NCBI GenBank assembly: GCA_039026975.1
Contig: JBCCLI010000092.1
Coordinates: forward strand, 1-18,353
Reading direction: 5' to 3'
DNA length: 18,353 nucleotides
Source: JBCBKZ01 sp039026975
GTDB lineage: Bacteria; Bacteroidota; Bacteroidia; J057
Part shown: positions 7,713 through 15,604 of the stretch, one piece after another
How positions within the stretch are numbered: the stretch's first letter is position 1
Layout: each line of letters begins with the position of its first letter
Made by a program: the position numbers and the translations under genes
The notes under the pieces: model-generated
Databases searched by the model: none
What the model saw: only the letters and a program-made list of their open reading frames with translations
What the model was told of the DNA's origin: nothing

Positions 7713-8222
7713 ATGAGAAAGCCAGGTATTTTTGTACTAGTTGTGCTTGTGGTAGCCTTAGGGTCCTGTAATCCTTTTGCCCCGGCATTCGATGAAGATG
7801 GGCTAGCAGATGTGGACCTACTCGGCAATCCTTCCTCCATAGAAGGCTTCTTCAAACTTTTCCGGAATTCTTATGAATTGAGAGATACTACTCTGTATGG
7901 TCAGCTCTTCGACCGCGACTTTGAATTTGCCTACTTCGACTTTGAACAGGGCCAGGAAATCAGCTGGGACAGGGCTACCGAGCTAAATATCTCTTTCAAT
8001 TTATTTCAGTCTGTTCAGCAGATTAATCTAGATTGGAACTTCTACACCCAGTTAGACACCACTGAAACAGAGGCTTTTGTCATTAGGAACTTTAACCTGA
8101 CCATCACCCAGGATGAGCAGAATACCTTTACAGGAGCTGGTAGGGCCAGGTTTAGGCTGAGGAGGCAAGCCGTAGGTACAGCCTGGAAGGCCTATTTCTG
8201 GTTTGACGATTCTGACTTTTAA
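7713..8222 (+). CDS. NTF2-like lipoprotein of unknown function (second of a pair)
   Basis: The 169-residue product has a lipobox VALGSC (Cys19) after a hydrophobic signal. The body starts with SIEGFFKLFRNSYELRDTTLYGQLFDRDFEF, a pattern common in NTF2-like lipoproteins where a helix with an FxxxYxxRD motif precedes a curved beta-sheet. It ends with strands carrying FRLRRQAVGTAWKAYFWFDD. It resembles the upstream lipoprotein in size, placement and predicted fold but is only weakly similar in sequence, so the two may be distant paralogues. The gap to its neighbour is 5 bp. The gene after it begins about 41 bp downstream with a non-ATG start. Function unknown. Confidence 0.8.
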   Translation: MRKPGIFVLVVLVVALGSCNPFAPAFDEDGLADVDLLGNPSSIEGFFKLFRNSYELRDTTLYGQLFDRDFEFAYFDFEQGQEISWDRATELNISFNLFQSVQQINLDWNFYTQLDTTETEAFVIRNFNLTITQDEQNTFTGAGRARFRLRRQAVGTAWKAYFWFDDSDF

Positions 8223-8263
8223 GGGCACTGTCTCTCTGCTAACTTGTTTCCTTATTTCCTCCT

Positions 8264-9028
8264 TTGTTATTTACGGCATCATCTTATCCCACATACTTGA
8301 AGCATACGCTCACACGCATCCCTATTTTTCTTCTCCTATTTACCCTGTTCTGGGTATTTCTTCTTGCCATAGTGATTTCCATGGGATACTATGATAGCTT
8401 TTTATGGTTAAATAGTTTCAGGACTAGCTGGTTAGATGTGAGTATGCCTCATATTACCCACTTGGGAGATGGCGTATTATTAGGGTCTTTCACGGCCTTG
8501 GTATTAGCACGTAAGCGGCCTGAGATAGGGATTGGGATTCTGATTAGCTTAGTGCTGGTTTCCATCACCATCGCCTTGCTAAAGGGGCAGGTATTTCCTG
8601 ACTGGGAACGCCCTTTGACTGTTTTTAAGGATGGTCCTTTTTTTTACTTCATAGGATTGAAAGCCCTTAAGTTTAATAGCTTTCCTTCCGGGCATAGTGC
8701 TGCGGCGGCAGTAGTATGCACCTGGTTAGCCTGGATAGCTACCCCAAAGGTATGGCCCCAGATTCTGTGGGCAGCAGTGGGCATACTCGTGTGTTACTCG
8801 CGCACCTATATAGGCGTTCATTTTCCAGCAGATATTTTGGTGGGTAGCTTGATAGGGGTAGGGGTTTTCATACTAACCATCTCTGTGATATTACCTCCCA
8901 TCTCTAACCGACTCAAAAGGCAGTCTCCTCAAAGAGAAAGACGTACCATTATCATCCTGGTAGGTCTCATGGGGGTCTTATTCATTGGAGACATCATAAG
9001 GCTGTATACAGAATTTTATCAAGGCTGA
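8264..9028 (+). CDS. PAP2-family membrane phosphatase (first of a tandem pair)
   Basis: This polytopic membrane protein of up to 254 residues belongs to the PAP2/PgpB superfamily, which removes phosphate from lipid phosphates such as phosphatidate, phosphatidylglycerophosphate or undecaprenyl pyrophosphate. All three motifs are present: Lys107 with Arg116-Pro117 (spacing eight rather than six), PSGH at 141-144, and SRTYIGVHFPAD at 179-190 with the catalytic His186 and Asp190. Six or so hydrophobic helices are visible, the last after the catalytic core. The start is unusual: no ATG precedes the first helix, and the frame opens only at 8243. TTG at 8264 or TTG at 8297 must serve; the first ATG (8381) would remove helix one. 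The second PAP2 gene starts 1 bp after this stop. The substrate is not decidable from sequence. Confidence 0.9.
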   Translation: MLFTASSYPTYLKHTLTRIPIFLLLFTLFWVFLLAIVISMGYYDSFLWLNSFRTSWLDVSMPHITHLGDGVLLGSFTALVLARKRPEIGIGILISLVLVSITIALLKGQVFPDWERPLTVFKDGPFFYFIGLKALKFNSFPSGHSAAAAVVCTWLAWIATPKVWPQILWAAVGILVCYSRTYIGVHFPADILVGSLIGVGVFILTISVILPPISNRLKRQSPQRERRTIIILVGLMGVLFIGDIIRLYTEFYQG

Positions 9029-9029
9029 T

Positions 9030-9605
9030 ATGCTGGAAACCCTACTGGATATAGACAAGCAACTTTTTATCCTGATCAATTCTGCCCATCATCCATGGGT
9101 GGATACCCTCATGTATCTGGTAAGTACCAAGACCTTCTGGATTCCCGCTTATGCCATTCTCCTATGGTTCATGTATAAACAGAAAGGACTAGTCCCTACT
9201 CTTTGGCTGCTAGTAGGAGTAGCCATAGCCATCACCATAGCTGATCAATTTACCTCCAGCTTTATGAAGCCTTTCTTTGAGCGTTTCAGGCCCTGTAGAC
9301 CTGAGAATAATTGGGATTACCTGGTGCACTTGGTTAATAATAAATGTGGGGGCAAGTATGGATTTGCCTCCTCCCATGCTGCTAATTTCTTTGCTCTGGC
9401 TACTCTTATGAGTCAAGTATTCCAAAAAAGTAGGTTAAGTTGGGGGTTTTTTGGGGTTGCTGCTCTGGTAGCCTACAGCAGGGTATATTTAGGCGTTCAT
9501 TTTCCAGGAGATGTGCTAGTAGGTGGCATTGTGGGGATATGCGCAGGTTTTATAGGATATGGTCTTGCACAGGTAGCCATAAGACAGTCATCTACCTCTC
9601 AATAA
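9030..9605 (+). CDS. PAP2-family membrane phosphatase (second of a tandem pair)
   Basis: This 191-residue PAP2-family protein carries the motifs in a compact form: KPFFERFRP (80-88, the classic K-x6-RP), ASSH at 113-116 and SRVYLGVHFPGD at 150-161. Motif two reads FASSH instead of the usual FPSGH, so the Pro and Gly are replaced while the catalytic His116 is kept. Length and layout resemble the small Bacteroidota PAP2 proteins, which are often annotated as undecaprenyl-diphosphate phosphatases, but that substrate is inference. It starts 1 bp after the first PAP2 gene, so translational coupling is likely. Its last 7 bp overlap the end of a minus-strand gene. The two phosphatases differ by about 60 residues, the first having an additional C-terminal helix. 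Confidence 0.9.
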   Translation: MLETLLDIDKQLFILINSAHHPWVDTLMYLVSTKTFWIPAYAILLWFMYKQKGLVPTLWLLVGVAIAITIADQFTSSFMKPFFERFRPCRPENNWDYLVHLVNNKCGGKYGFASSHAANFFALATLMSQVFQKSRLSWGFFGVAALVAYSRVYLGVHFPGDVLVGGIVGICAGFIGYGLAQVAIRQSSTSQ

Positions 9606-10138
9606 TTAAATAAGCCTGTCAAATAGTTAATTTCTTCTTTGGGTGCATAGTCCAGTCCTGTAGAGGTAAGCTGAATAGTAATGGCCTCTGTAGATTTATT
9701 TGTCTGGGTGTACCCTGTTATGCTCACTTCCACTATCTTATTATCACCTATTACTATGTAGTGGTCTATTTTTTCGCCCTTTTTAGGTCTGGCAATATCC
9801 CTATTAAAGAGCTTCATATAATCCAGGCAGGCCTTTACTACTAGCTTTGCCTGCTCCCGGTCTTCATACACCCGGGTATCTGTGATGCGGTAAAGTCCCT
9901 TCTCGTGAAATTCGTAATTCATAGAGCGTAGAGAATCTGTTATGAGAATTTGTTTCTCCTTCTCGTGGACAGTTAACTCAGAAAGAATGGTATTCTCATC
10001 TACAAATCCCCTGACTTCCTCTAAATCTTGACCAAAAGGAATAAAAAGTATGTTCTGGGATTTAGCAGGTGAGAAAAGAATAGTATACAGAAGTGAGGCT
10101 ACTAAAATAAATTTTAATAATATATGCATATACAACAA
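9599..10138 (-). CDS. Secreted protein of unknown function
   Basis: This 179-residue protein has a clear signal peptide (about residues 1-28, cleavage after AKSQ), then a mixed alpha/beta, fairly charged domain without recognisable catalytic motifs. The stretch ITDTRVYEDREQAKLVVKAC and the later HYIVIGDNKIVEVSITGYTQ are the best landmarks for a homology search. Start could be the ATG at 10138 or at 10129; both leave a full signal. It is monocistronic, divergent from pyrG, and overlaps the end of the second PAP2 gene by 7 bp tail to tail. A Bacteroidota-type promoter can be placed 32 bp upstream. I do not recognise the family. Confidence 0.8.
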   Translation of the reverse strand: MLYMHILLKFILVASLLYTILFSPAKSQNILFIPFGQDLEEVRGFVDENTILSELTVHEKEKQILITDSLRSMNYEFHEKGLYRITDTRVYEDREQAKLVVKACLDYMKLFNRDIARPKKGEKIDHYIVIGDNKIVEVSITGYTQTNKSTEAITIQLTSTGLDYAPKEEINYLTGLFNY

Positions 10139-10169
10139 ACGTTCCTGTATGATGAATTACAAAGCATGA

Positions 10170-10200
10170 TAAAGGTATTGATATATGGGGATCCAGGAAA
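10170..10200 (-). promoter_or_regulatory. Predicted promoter of the secreted-protein gene
   Basis: Read on the minus strand, TACCTTTA (10177-10170) is one base from the Bacteroidota -7 consensus TAnnTTTG. TTTC (10200-10197) sits 19 bp upstream in place of the -33 TTTG. A transcript would begin about 25 bp before the ATG. Confidence 0.5.
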
Positions 10201-10322
10201 GTCCCAACTATAAACATTATTACAGTAATACTATTCAAGTTTTGAAATTAGATTATTTTTTTTTGACTCTCTCGTACAATAATTATCCCTTGGGTAGGTT
10301 ATTATTTGTTGGAATAGGATTA

Positions 10323-10330
10323 TACCTTTG
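10323..10330 (+). promoter_or_regulatory. Predicted -7 promoter element of pyrG
   Basis: TACCTTTG at 10323-10330 matches the Bacteroidota -7 consensus TAnnTTTG exactly and lies 22 bp before the pyrG ATG. The nearest TTTG (10305-10308) is only 14 bp upstream, shorter than the usual 19 to 21, so the -33 element is weak or degenerate. Confidence 0.55.
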
Positions 10331-10352
10331 TAGCTTAACCCAGTAAACATAC

Positions 10353-12008
10353 ATGTCTAACATCACCAAATACATATTTGTAACAGGAGGAGTTACGTCC
10401 TCACTAGGAAAGGGAATATTAGCATCTTCACTAGCTAAACTCCTACAGCTCAGAGGATACACAGCCACAATTCAGAAGTTTGATCCCTACATCAACATAG
10501 ATCCTGGTACCCTAAATCCATATGAGCATGGAGAGTGTTTTGTGACGGAAGATGGTGCAGAAACAGATTTAGACCTGGGACACTATGAGCGATTTTTAAA
10601 CATAAGTACCTCCCAAGCTAACAATGTCACTACCGGAAGAATCTATGAGACGGTGATTAGGAAGGAAAGAATGGGAGAATACGGAGGTAAAACAGTACAG
10701 GTTATCCCCCATATTACAGATGAGATTAAAAGTAGGTTTAAGTTGCTCAATGCAAATATCAGCCATGATATCATCATCACAGAAATAGGTGGAACTGTAG
10801 GGGATATAGAGTCTCTGCCTTATGTAGAAGCTCTCCGGCAATTCAGGTATGACTATGGGCCTGAAAATTGTCTGGTGATCCACCTTACCCTGGTGCCTTA
10901 CCTAAAGGCTGTAGGTGAACTAAAAACGAAGCCCACTCAGCACTCTGTGAAGCTACTTCTGGAGTCGGGGGTACAACCTGATATACTAGTTTGTAGGTCT
11001 GAGGTAAAACTTACGGCAGAAGTCCGTGAAAAGGTAGCCAGGTTCTGTAACGTAAACATTGACTCAGTCATTGAGAATATTAATGCGCCCACCATATACG
11101 ACGTTCCCTTTCTCCTTAGAAAAGAAAATCTCGATTCTGTAGTTCTCCGTAAGCTGGGACTTGAGCAAGGAAAAGAGCCCAATTTTCAGATTTGGAAATC
11201 CTTCCTTACCAAGCTCAAAAACCCTGTAGATGAAGTGAGAATAGGCCTGGTGGGTAAATACGTGGAATTACATGATGCCTATTTATCCATCTCGGAATCA
11301 CTGAAAATTGCCGGCTCAGAGTGTGAGCTGGATGTCAAGATTGACTGGATTCATTCAGAAGACGTCACCAAGGAAAACGTAGATAGACTATTAGGACACC
11401 TGGACGGAATCCTGGTAGCGCCAGGATTTGGGCTAAGAGGAGTAGAGGGAAAAATAGTGGCTGTTAAGTACGCCCGAGAGGGTAAGATTCCCTTCTTAGG
11501 TATTTGTTTAGGTATGCAGGTGGCAGTGATAGAATTTGGGAAAAACGTGATAGGGAAGACAGAGGCCAACAGTACAGAATTTGATGAGGAAACTAGCTTT
11601 CCAGCCATATCTATGATGGAGGAACAAAAAAAGGTAAAACAGCTGGGAGGTACTATGCGGCTGGGGGCTTACAGATGCCAAATAGAAAAAGGAACCTTGG
11701 CACATAAAGTGTATGGAATGGAAAAAGTAAGTGAAAGGCACCGCCATAGATATGAGTTTAATAACGAGATGAAGGCATTATATGAGCAACATGGTATGGT
11801 TATGAGTGGGATGAATCCAGAAACGGAATTGATAGAAATTGTGGAGTTACCTACCCATCCCTTTTTTCTGGGGGTTCAGTTCCATCCTGAATACAGTAGT
11901 ACGGTAGAAAATCCACATCCCGTTTTCATTTCTTTAGTACAGGCGGCACATGCTAGTAAACTCAGTAATGTTCCACACGTAATAGATAGTGGGAATAGCA
12001 AGAGCTAA
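10353..12008 (+). CDS. pyrG: CTP synthase
   Basis: CTP synthase converts UTP to CTP using ATP and glutamine-derived ammonia, the last step of pyrimidine nucleotide synthesis, in the cytoplasm. The 551-residue protein has the full amidoligase domain (about 1-267) with the P-loop GGVTSSLGKG at 12-21, the EHGECFVTEDGAETDLDLGH stretch at 58-77 with metal ligand Asp72, and ITEIGGTVGDIESLP at 142-156. The glutaminase domain (about 295-535) has the nucleophile Cys385 in GICLGMQ and the His511/Glu513 pair in FHPEY. Length is typical. All key residues are present. A -7 promoter element lies just upstream. yidC follows after 107 bp with its own -7 element, an order that I recall as common in Bacteroidota. 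Confidence 0.98.
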   Translation: MSNITKYIFVTGGVTSSLGKGILASSLAKLLQLRGYTATIQKFDPYINIDPGTLNPYEHGECFVTEDGAETDLDLGHYERFLNISTSQANNVTTGRIYETVIRKERMGEYGGKTVQVIPHITDEIKSRFKLLNANISHDIIITEIGGTVGDIESLPYVEALRQFRYDYGPENCLVIHLTLVPYLKAVGELKTKPTQHSVKLLLESGVQPDILVCRSEVKLTAEVREKVARFCNVNIDSVIENINAPTIYDVPFLLRKENLDSVVLRKLGLEQGKEPNFQIWKSFLTKLKNPVDEVRIGLVGKYVELHDAYLSISESLKIAGSECELDVKIDWIHSEDVTKENVDRLLGHLDGILVAPGFGLRGVEGKIVAVKYAREGKIPFLGICLGMQVAVIEFGKNVIGKTEANSTEFDEETSFPAISMMEEQKKVKQLGGTMRLGAYRCQIEKGTLAHKVYGMEKVSERHRHRYEFNNEMKALYEQHGMVMSGMNPETELIEIVELPTHPFFLGVQFHPEYSSTVENPHPVFISLVQAAHASKLSNVPHVIDSGNSKS

Positions 12009-12067
12009 TCAATACGGATGATACCCTAGATCCTATCAAGAGGGTCTACTAAGTCATAATTCTTTAT

Positions 12068-12075
12068 TACCTTTG
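12068..12075 (+). promoter_or_regulatory. Predicted -7 promoter element of yidC
   Basis: TACCTTTG at 12068-12075, followed by CG, matches the Bacteroidota -7 consensus and lies 40 bp before the yidC ATG. No clear TTTG is found 19 to 21 bp upstream. It suggests that yidC can be transcribed independently of pyrG. Confidence 0.55.
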
Positions 12076-12115
12076 CGACCTAATAGTATAAGCTAAAGAA
12101 ACTGAATTGAGTTAG

Positions 12116-14032
12116 ATGGACAGAAACGCGCTTACGGGCTTAATCCTGATTACTATATTAATGCTGGTGTACTTCCAGTTTTTTGCCCCTAAACCTCCCA
12201 CGCCAGAACCTAAGCCCCCTACTGAGCAGAGTGAGATAGCTGAGGCTACACCGGAAGAAGAGGTGGAGGTTCCCATCCAGCAACGCATTCAAGAGGACTC
12301 CCTCCAAAGACAGACTTACGAAGATTTGTATGGAGATTTCTTTCCCCTGCTGGAAGGGGAAGAAGGTAGTACCCCCCTCACTACTGATAAACTCACCCTC
12401 ACCATTAATCACCGTGGGGGATACATTGCTTCTGCTTACCTGAATGAGTACAAGACCTTTGACTCTTTAGCCTTACCTATTATTTCTGAGCATCCTGATA
12501 ATTCTTTCTCATTTAATTTTACCTATCAGAACAGGAGAAGAGTCATTAATTCGGCTGATATCTTTTTTAGTCCCGTAGGGGCTTCCCTTCCACAGACCAT
12601 CAGTGGCGCTGATTCTGCTACTATTACCTTCAGGGCAGCCCTCTCAGAAGATAAATACATAGATCAAATCTATACCATATACGGAGATAGGTATGACTTA
12701 GGCTACCGCATCTCATTTCATGGATTTCAAGATGACTGGGCCAGTAGCTATTATAACCTGGCCTGGACTTCTGTACTTCCTAAGACAGAGCTTTCCGTAG
12801 AGAATATGCGGAGGAAATCCACCATATTCTATCACCAGTCTGAAGATTACAGCAGCCTATCTATATCTGATAATAAGGAAGAGGAAAAGCTAAGAAACGG
12901 ATTCATTAACTGGGTAGCCTTCAAAAGTCAGTTCTTCTCCAGTATACTAGATGCTGAGCAGGAAAGAGGATTCAAGACGGTAGACCTCAGCATGACCACC
13001 CCTGAAGATGAGGAGATCAACAGAAAGATGGTAGCCAATTTTACAGTAGACGCCTCTGCCTCCTCTCTTATCAGTAACCAATTCCGATTCTACCTGGGCC
13101 CTAATGAATACAATACTCTCCGCTCCTATGACAATGGATACCAGGAACTGATGGATCTGGGTTGGTGGATTGTAGGTTATATAAACATAGGGACAGTTTA
13201 TATTTTTAATTACCTAGAGAAATTCTTCAGTAATTACGGTATCATTATCATCATCCTAGCCTTTATTTTCAGGATGGCTGTGTTCCCCCTTACGTATAAA
13301 AGCCACACCTCTATGGCTAAAATGCGGGTCATTAACCAGACCCCGGAGATGAAGGAACTAGATGCTAAGCATAAAGATGAACCTCAAAAGTTACAGATGG
13401 CCAAAATGGGGGTGTACAAAGATATGGGGGTAAATATGTTTGGTGGCTGTTTACCTATGTTAGCCTCCTACCCTTTCCTGATTGCACTCTTCTTCTTCTT
13501 TCCTCAGTCTGTGGAACTGAGACAGCAGTCCTTCCTATGGGCTAATGACTTATCTACCTATGATAATATCTTAGACCTTCCCTTTAATATTCCAGGCTAT
13601 GGGGATCACGTAAGCTTATTCACGCTGCTAATGGCTATTTCTACCTTTATCTATACCTGGTACCAGCAAAAATCCCAACCTGCCACAGGTGCTAATAGCC
13701 AGATGAAAGTGATTGCCTATATTATGCCCGTATTCTTATTAGTCTTCTTGAATAATTACGCCTCAGGCTTGAGTCTCTATTATCTGTGTTCAAACGTAAT
13801 CACTATCTCTCAGACTACTCTTATTAGAGCCTTTATGGATGATGAGAAACTGCTAGCTCAGATGCGAGAAAATAAAAAGGCACGCAAGGGGAAAGGAAAA
13901 GGGAAAAATAAGAATAGGCCTAAGTCTCGCTTAGAAAAATGGGCGGAAGCACAGCAAAAGAAACAACAGACCCTAACTAAAAACCAGAAAAAAGCACAAG
14001 CTAAAAACAGGCAGCAACGCAGAAAAAAATAA
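12116..14032 (+). CDS. yidC: Membrane protein insertase YidC
   Basis: YidC inserts and folds inner-membrane proteins, alone or with SecYEG. The 638-residue protein has an N-terminal transmembrane helix (about 6-23), a Pro/Glu-rich linker, and the large periplasmic beta-domain (about 85-335) of Gram-negative YidC. The conserved five-helix Oxa1 core (about 349-570) follows. Arg386 in IFRMAVFPLTYKS is the charged residue of the hydrophilic groove that receives substrates. The cytoplasmic loop MAKMRVINQTPEMKELDAKH (400-419) is the coiled hairpin. The final 60 residues are extremely Lys/Arg/Gln-rich, a tail expected to help bind the ribosome. The start ATG at 12116 gives the canonical membrane anchor. 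Length is normal for Bacteroidota. Confidence 0.98.
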   Translation: MDRNALTGLILITILMLVYFQFFAPKPPTPEPKPPTEQSEIAEATPEEEVEVPIQQRIQEDSLQRQTYEDLYGDFFPLLEGEEGSTPLTTDKLTLTINHRGGYIASAYLNEYKTFDSLALPIISEHPDNSFSFNFTYQNRRRVINSADIFFSPVGASLPQTISGADSATITFRAALSEDKYIDQIYTIYGDRYDLGYRISFHGFQDDWASSYYNLAWTSVLPKTELSVENMRRKSTIFYHQSEDYSSLSISDNKEEEKLRNGFINWVAFKSQFFSSILDAEQERGFKTVDLSMTTPEDEEINRKMVANFTVDASASSLISNQFRFYLGPNEYNTLRSYDNGYQELMDLGWWIVGYINIGTVYIFNYLEKFFSNYGIIIIILAFIFRMAVFPLTYKSHTSMAKMRVINQTPEMKELDAKHKDEPQKLQMAKMGVYKDMGVNMFGGCLPMLASYPFLIALFFFFPQSVELRQQSFLWANDLSTYDNILDLPFNIPGYGDHVSLFTLLMAISTFIYTWYQQKSQPATGANSQMKVIAYIMPVFLLVFLNNYASGLSLYYLCSNVITISQTTLIRAFMDDEKLLAQMRENKKARKGKGKGKNKNRPKSRLEKWAEAQQKKQQTLTKNQKKAQAKNRQQRRKK

Positions 14033-14125
14033 CTTGTCATTTTAGTAGTTAGCTATATAGTAACTTGCTTTTTCTCAATTAATTGGTTACTTATCAGCTG
14101 AAAAAAGTTGAACATTTCTTAAACT

Positions 14126-14320
14126 ATGCTCAAGCGTGTTGTTCTGATTATCTTCCTGAGCTCCTGTCTAGCTGGTACATTCACCTCTTGTAAAGGCCTT
14201 AAAAATGGTTTTCAAAGGGTGTTTCAAGGTGATCCTAGAAAAAACTGTAATCATCCTGATCATGGAAAGTACATGAAGGAGCAACAACAAACTAAATTCA
14301 AAAAGTATAACGGTAAATGA
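14126..14320 (+). CDS. Small probable lipoprotein of unknown function
   Basis: This 64-residue protein has a hydrophobic N-terminus ending at Cys22 (TFTSC), with a second possible lipobox at Cys14 (LSSC). The mature part is short and basic, with PRKNCNHPDHGKYMKEQQQ as the landmark. The Cys-x-His-Pro-x-His arrangement could bind a metal, but that is speculation. It lies 93 bp after yidC and 41 bp before a membrane protein gene. Proteins of this type are easily missed by annotators. The coding call rests on the signal and codon pattern; I do not recognise the family. Confidence 0.65.
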   Translation: MLKRVVLIIFLSSCLAGTFTSCKGLKNGFQRVFQGDPRKNCNHPDHGKYMKEQQQTKFKKYNGK

Positions 14321-14361
14321 TGCGCTGGTAGCATCTGGAACGCAGTCGCACATCTCTCCCC

Positions 14362-14880
14362 ATGGAAGCGAGCTCCAAAGACATCTTCTCCTCTGATAGG
14401 TCTTTTATCAATTTCTTCTCCACTGTTCTCATGGCAGTAGGGGCTATAGCGGTCTTGCTAAGTCTAAGTTGCATTGTTTTTAATTGGGGATACTGTAGGT
14501 ATGAGTTGATTTCTCTTTTTGGGAGAAGAACCTACTTTAAGTCCGATATGCTATCCGTAGTTATGCCATTATCTCTCCTGATTATAGGCGGAAGTCTGCG
14601 ACTTTACACTCGACTGGCATGGCTTAACTGCTTACTGATCTTATTTTTCATGGGCCTATTTTTTGGTATGATTGGCCAGTTTATGTTTGAAGAATTACAG
14701 TCAGATTATCAACGGATTAGCCAGAATGGAGAATCTATTTTTTCCTCTCCTTATTGGGAGTCATTTGTCATTAACTCCTCCTTTGTAGGCATGAGCGTAG
14801 GTTCATTTATCTACCTCTTACTTCCACAAGTCAGAAGTCTCTACTGGAATAGAAAAGAATATGTCAGTTCTAACTCATAA
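14362..14880 (+). CDS. Four-helix membrane protein of unknown function
   Basis: The 172-residue product has hydrophobic segments at about 17-41, 64-79, 86-108 and 136-154, with short Arg-containing loops (FGRRTYF, RLYTRLAW) and a polar loop at about 110-132. No catalytic motif is visible. The last 20 bp overlap the start of rpe, so translation is probably coupled and the ATG of rpe lies inside this gene. I do not recognise the family; helix count and topology are read from the sequence only. Confidence 0.75.
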   Translation: MEASSKDIFSSDRSFINFFSTVLMAVGAIAVLLSLSCIVFNWGYCRYELISLFGRRTYFKSDMLSVVMPLSLLIIGGSLRLYTRLAWLNCLLILFFMGLFFGMIGQFMFEELQSDYQRISQNGESIFSSPYWESFVINSSFVGMSVGSFIYLLLPQVRSLYWNRKEYVSSNS

Positions 14881-15541
14881 AGTAGCTCCCTCCATTCTCT
14901 CAGCTAATTTCCTGGAACTGGGCCAAGCCATCCATATGCTTAACCAAAGTGCTGCTGACTGGATACACGTAGACGTAATGGATGGGATGTTTGTCCCTAA
15001 TATTTCCTTTGGATTTCCCATACTGGAAGCAGCCAAAAGTATAGCTCAGAAGCCACTGGATGTGCATTTAATGATAGAGAAGCCAGAAAGGTATATTGAG
15101 GCATTTGCTAAAGTAGGCGCAGATCATCTTACCGTGCACCTGGAAGCCAGTACCCACCTGGACAGGAGCCTACAGGCCATTAAGGAACAAGGTATGAAAG
15201 CCGGTGTAGCCTTAAATCCTGCCACTCCCGTAGATGGACTGATCCATGTTCTCCCACAGGTAGACCTTGTATGCCTAATGTCAGTAAATCCAGGCTTTGG
15301 CGGACAGTCCTTTCTACCCTACACCTATGATAAGATCCGCAAACTCAAGCAGATGATAGGCGAAGTTGGGAGCCACACCCTCATAGAAATAGATGGTGGG
15401 GTGAATAATACCAACGCAGGCCTACTTTTAGAGGCGGGTGCTGACGTGCTGGTAGCAGGGAGTTTTGTATTTAATGCAAAAGACCCTAAGGCTACCATAC
15501 AGGACTTGAAGAGGACTCAGAGAGGAAAACATCTGGCATAG
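14861..15541 (+). CDS. rpe: Ribulose-phosphate 3-epimerase
   Basis: This 226-residue TIM-barrel enzyme interconverts D-ribulose 5-phosphate and D-xylulose 5-phosphate in the pentose phosphate pathway. Key motifs are PSILSANF (10-17), WIHVDVMDGMFVPNISFG (34-51), DVHLMIEKP (67-75), MSVNPGFGGQSF (140-151) and EIDGGVN (176-182). The metal ligands are His36, Asp38, His69 and Asp178, and the two aspartates act as acid/base pair. Length matches the family. The start ATG at 14861 lies within the upstream membrane gene. A hairpin 4 bp past the stop is oriented to end minus-strand transcripts and may also shield this one. Confidence 0.97.
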   Translation: MSVLTHKVAPSILSANFLELGQAIHMLNQSAADWIHVDVMDGMFVPNISFGFPILEAAKSIAQKPLDVHLMIEKPERYIEAFAKVGADHLTVHLEASTHLDRSLQAIKEQGMKAGVALNPATPVDGLIHVLPQVDLVCLMSVNPGFGGQSFLPYTYDKIRKLKQMIGEVGSHTLIEIDGGVNNTNAGLLLEAGADVLVAGSFVFNAKDPKATIQDLKRTQRGKHLA

Positions 15542-15571
15542 AAAACCGCATACTGTAGGTACAGCATGCGG
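15541..15571 (-). terminator. Intrinsic terminator of the DUF3179 operon
   Basis: CCGCATACTGT (15546-15556) and ACAGCATGCGG (15561-15571) form an 11-bp stem with one A-C mismatch and a 4-base loop. On the minus strand the hairpin is followed by TTTTC, whereas the plus-strand side has GAAAC, so its orientation is for the minus-strand genes ending at 15605. It also sits 4 bp after rpe and so separates the two convergent units. Confidence 0.7.
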
Positions 15572-15604
15572 AAACTGAAGACCCTCAACAGGTCAGATAG
15601 TGTA

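Noticed and set aside
8203..8394. A 63-residue plus-strand frame with hydrophobic residues overlapping the start of the first PAP2 gene
   Set aside because: It overlaps a real PAP2 frame with intact motifs and the end of the lipoprotein gene; its hydrophobicity reflects the out-of-frame membrane helix.
12012..12050. ACCCT/AGGGT hairpin between pyrG and yidC
   Set aside because: Only 5 to 6 bp of stem with a 13-base loop and no T-run; not convincing as a terminator.
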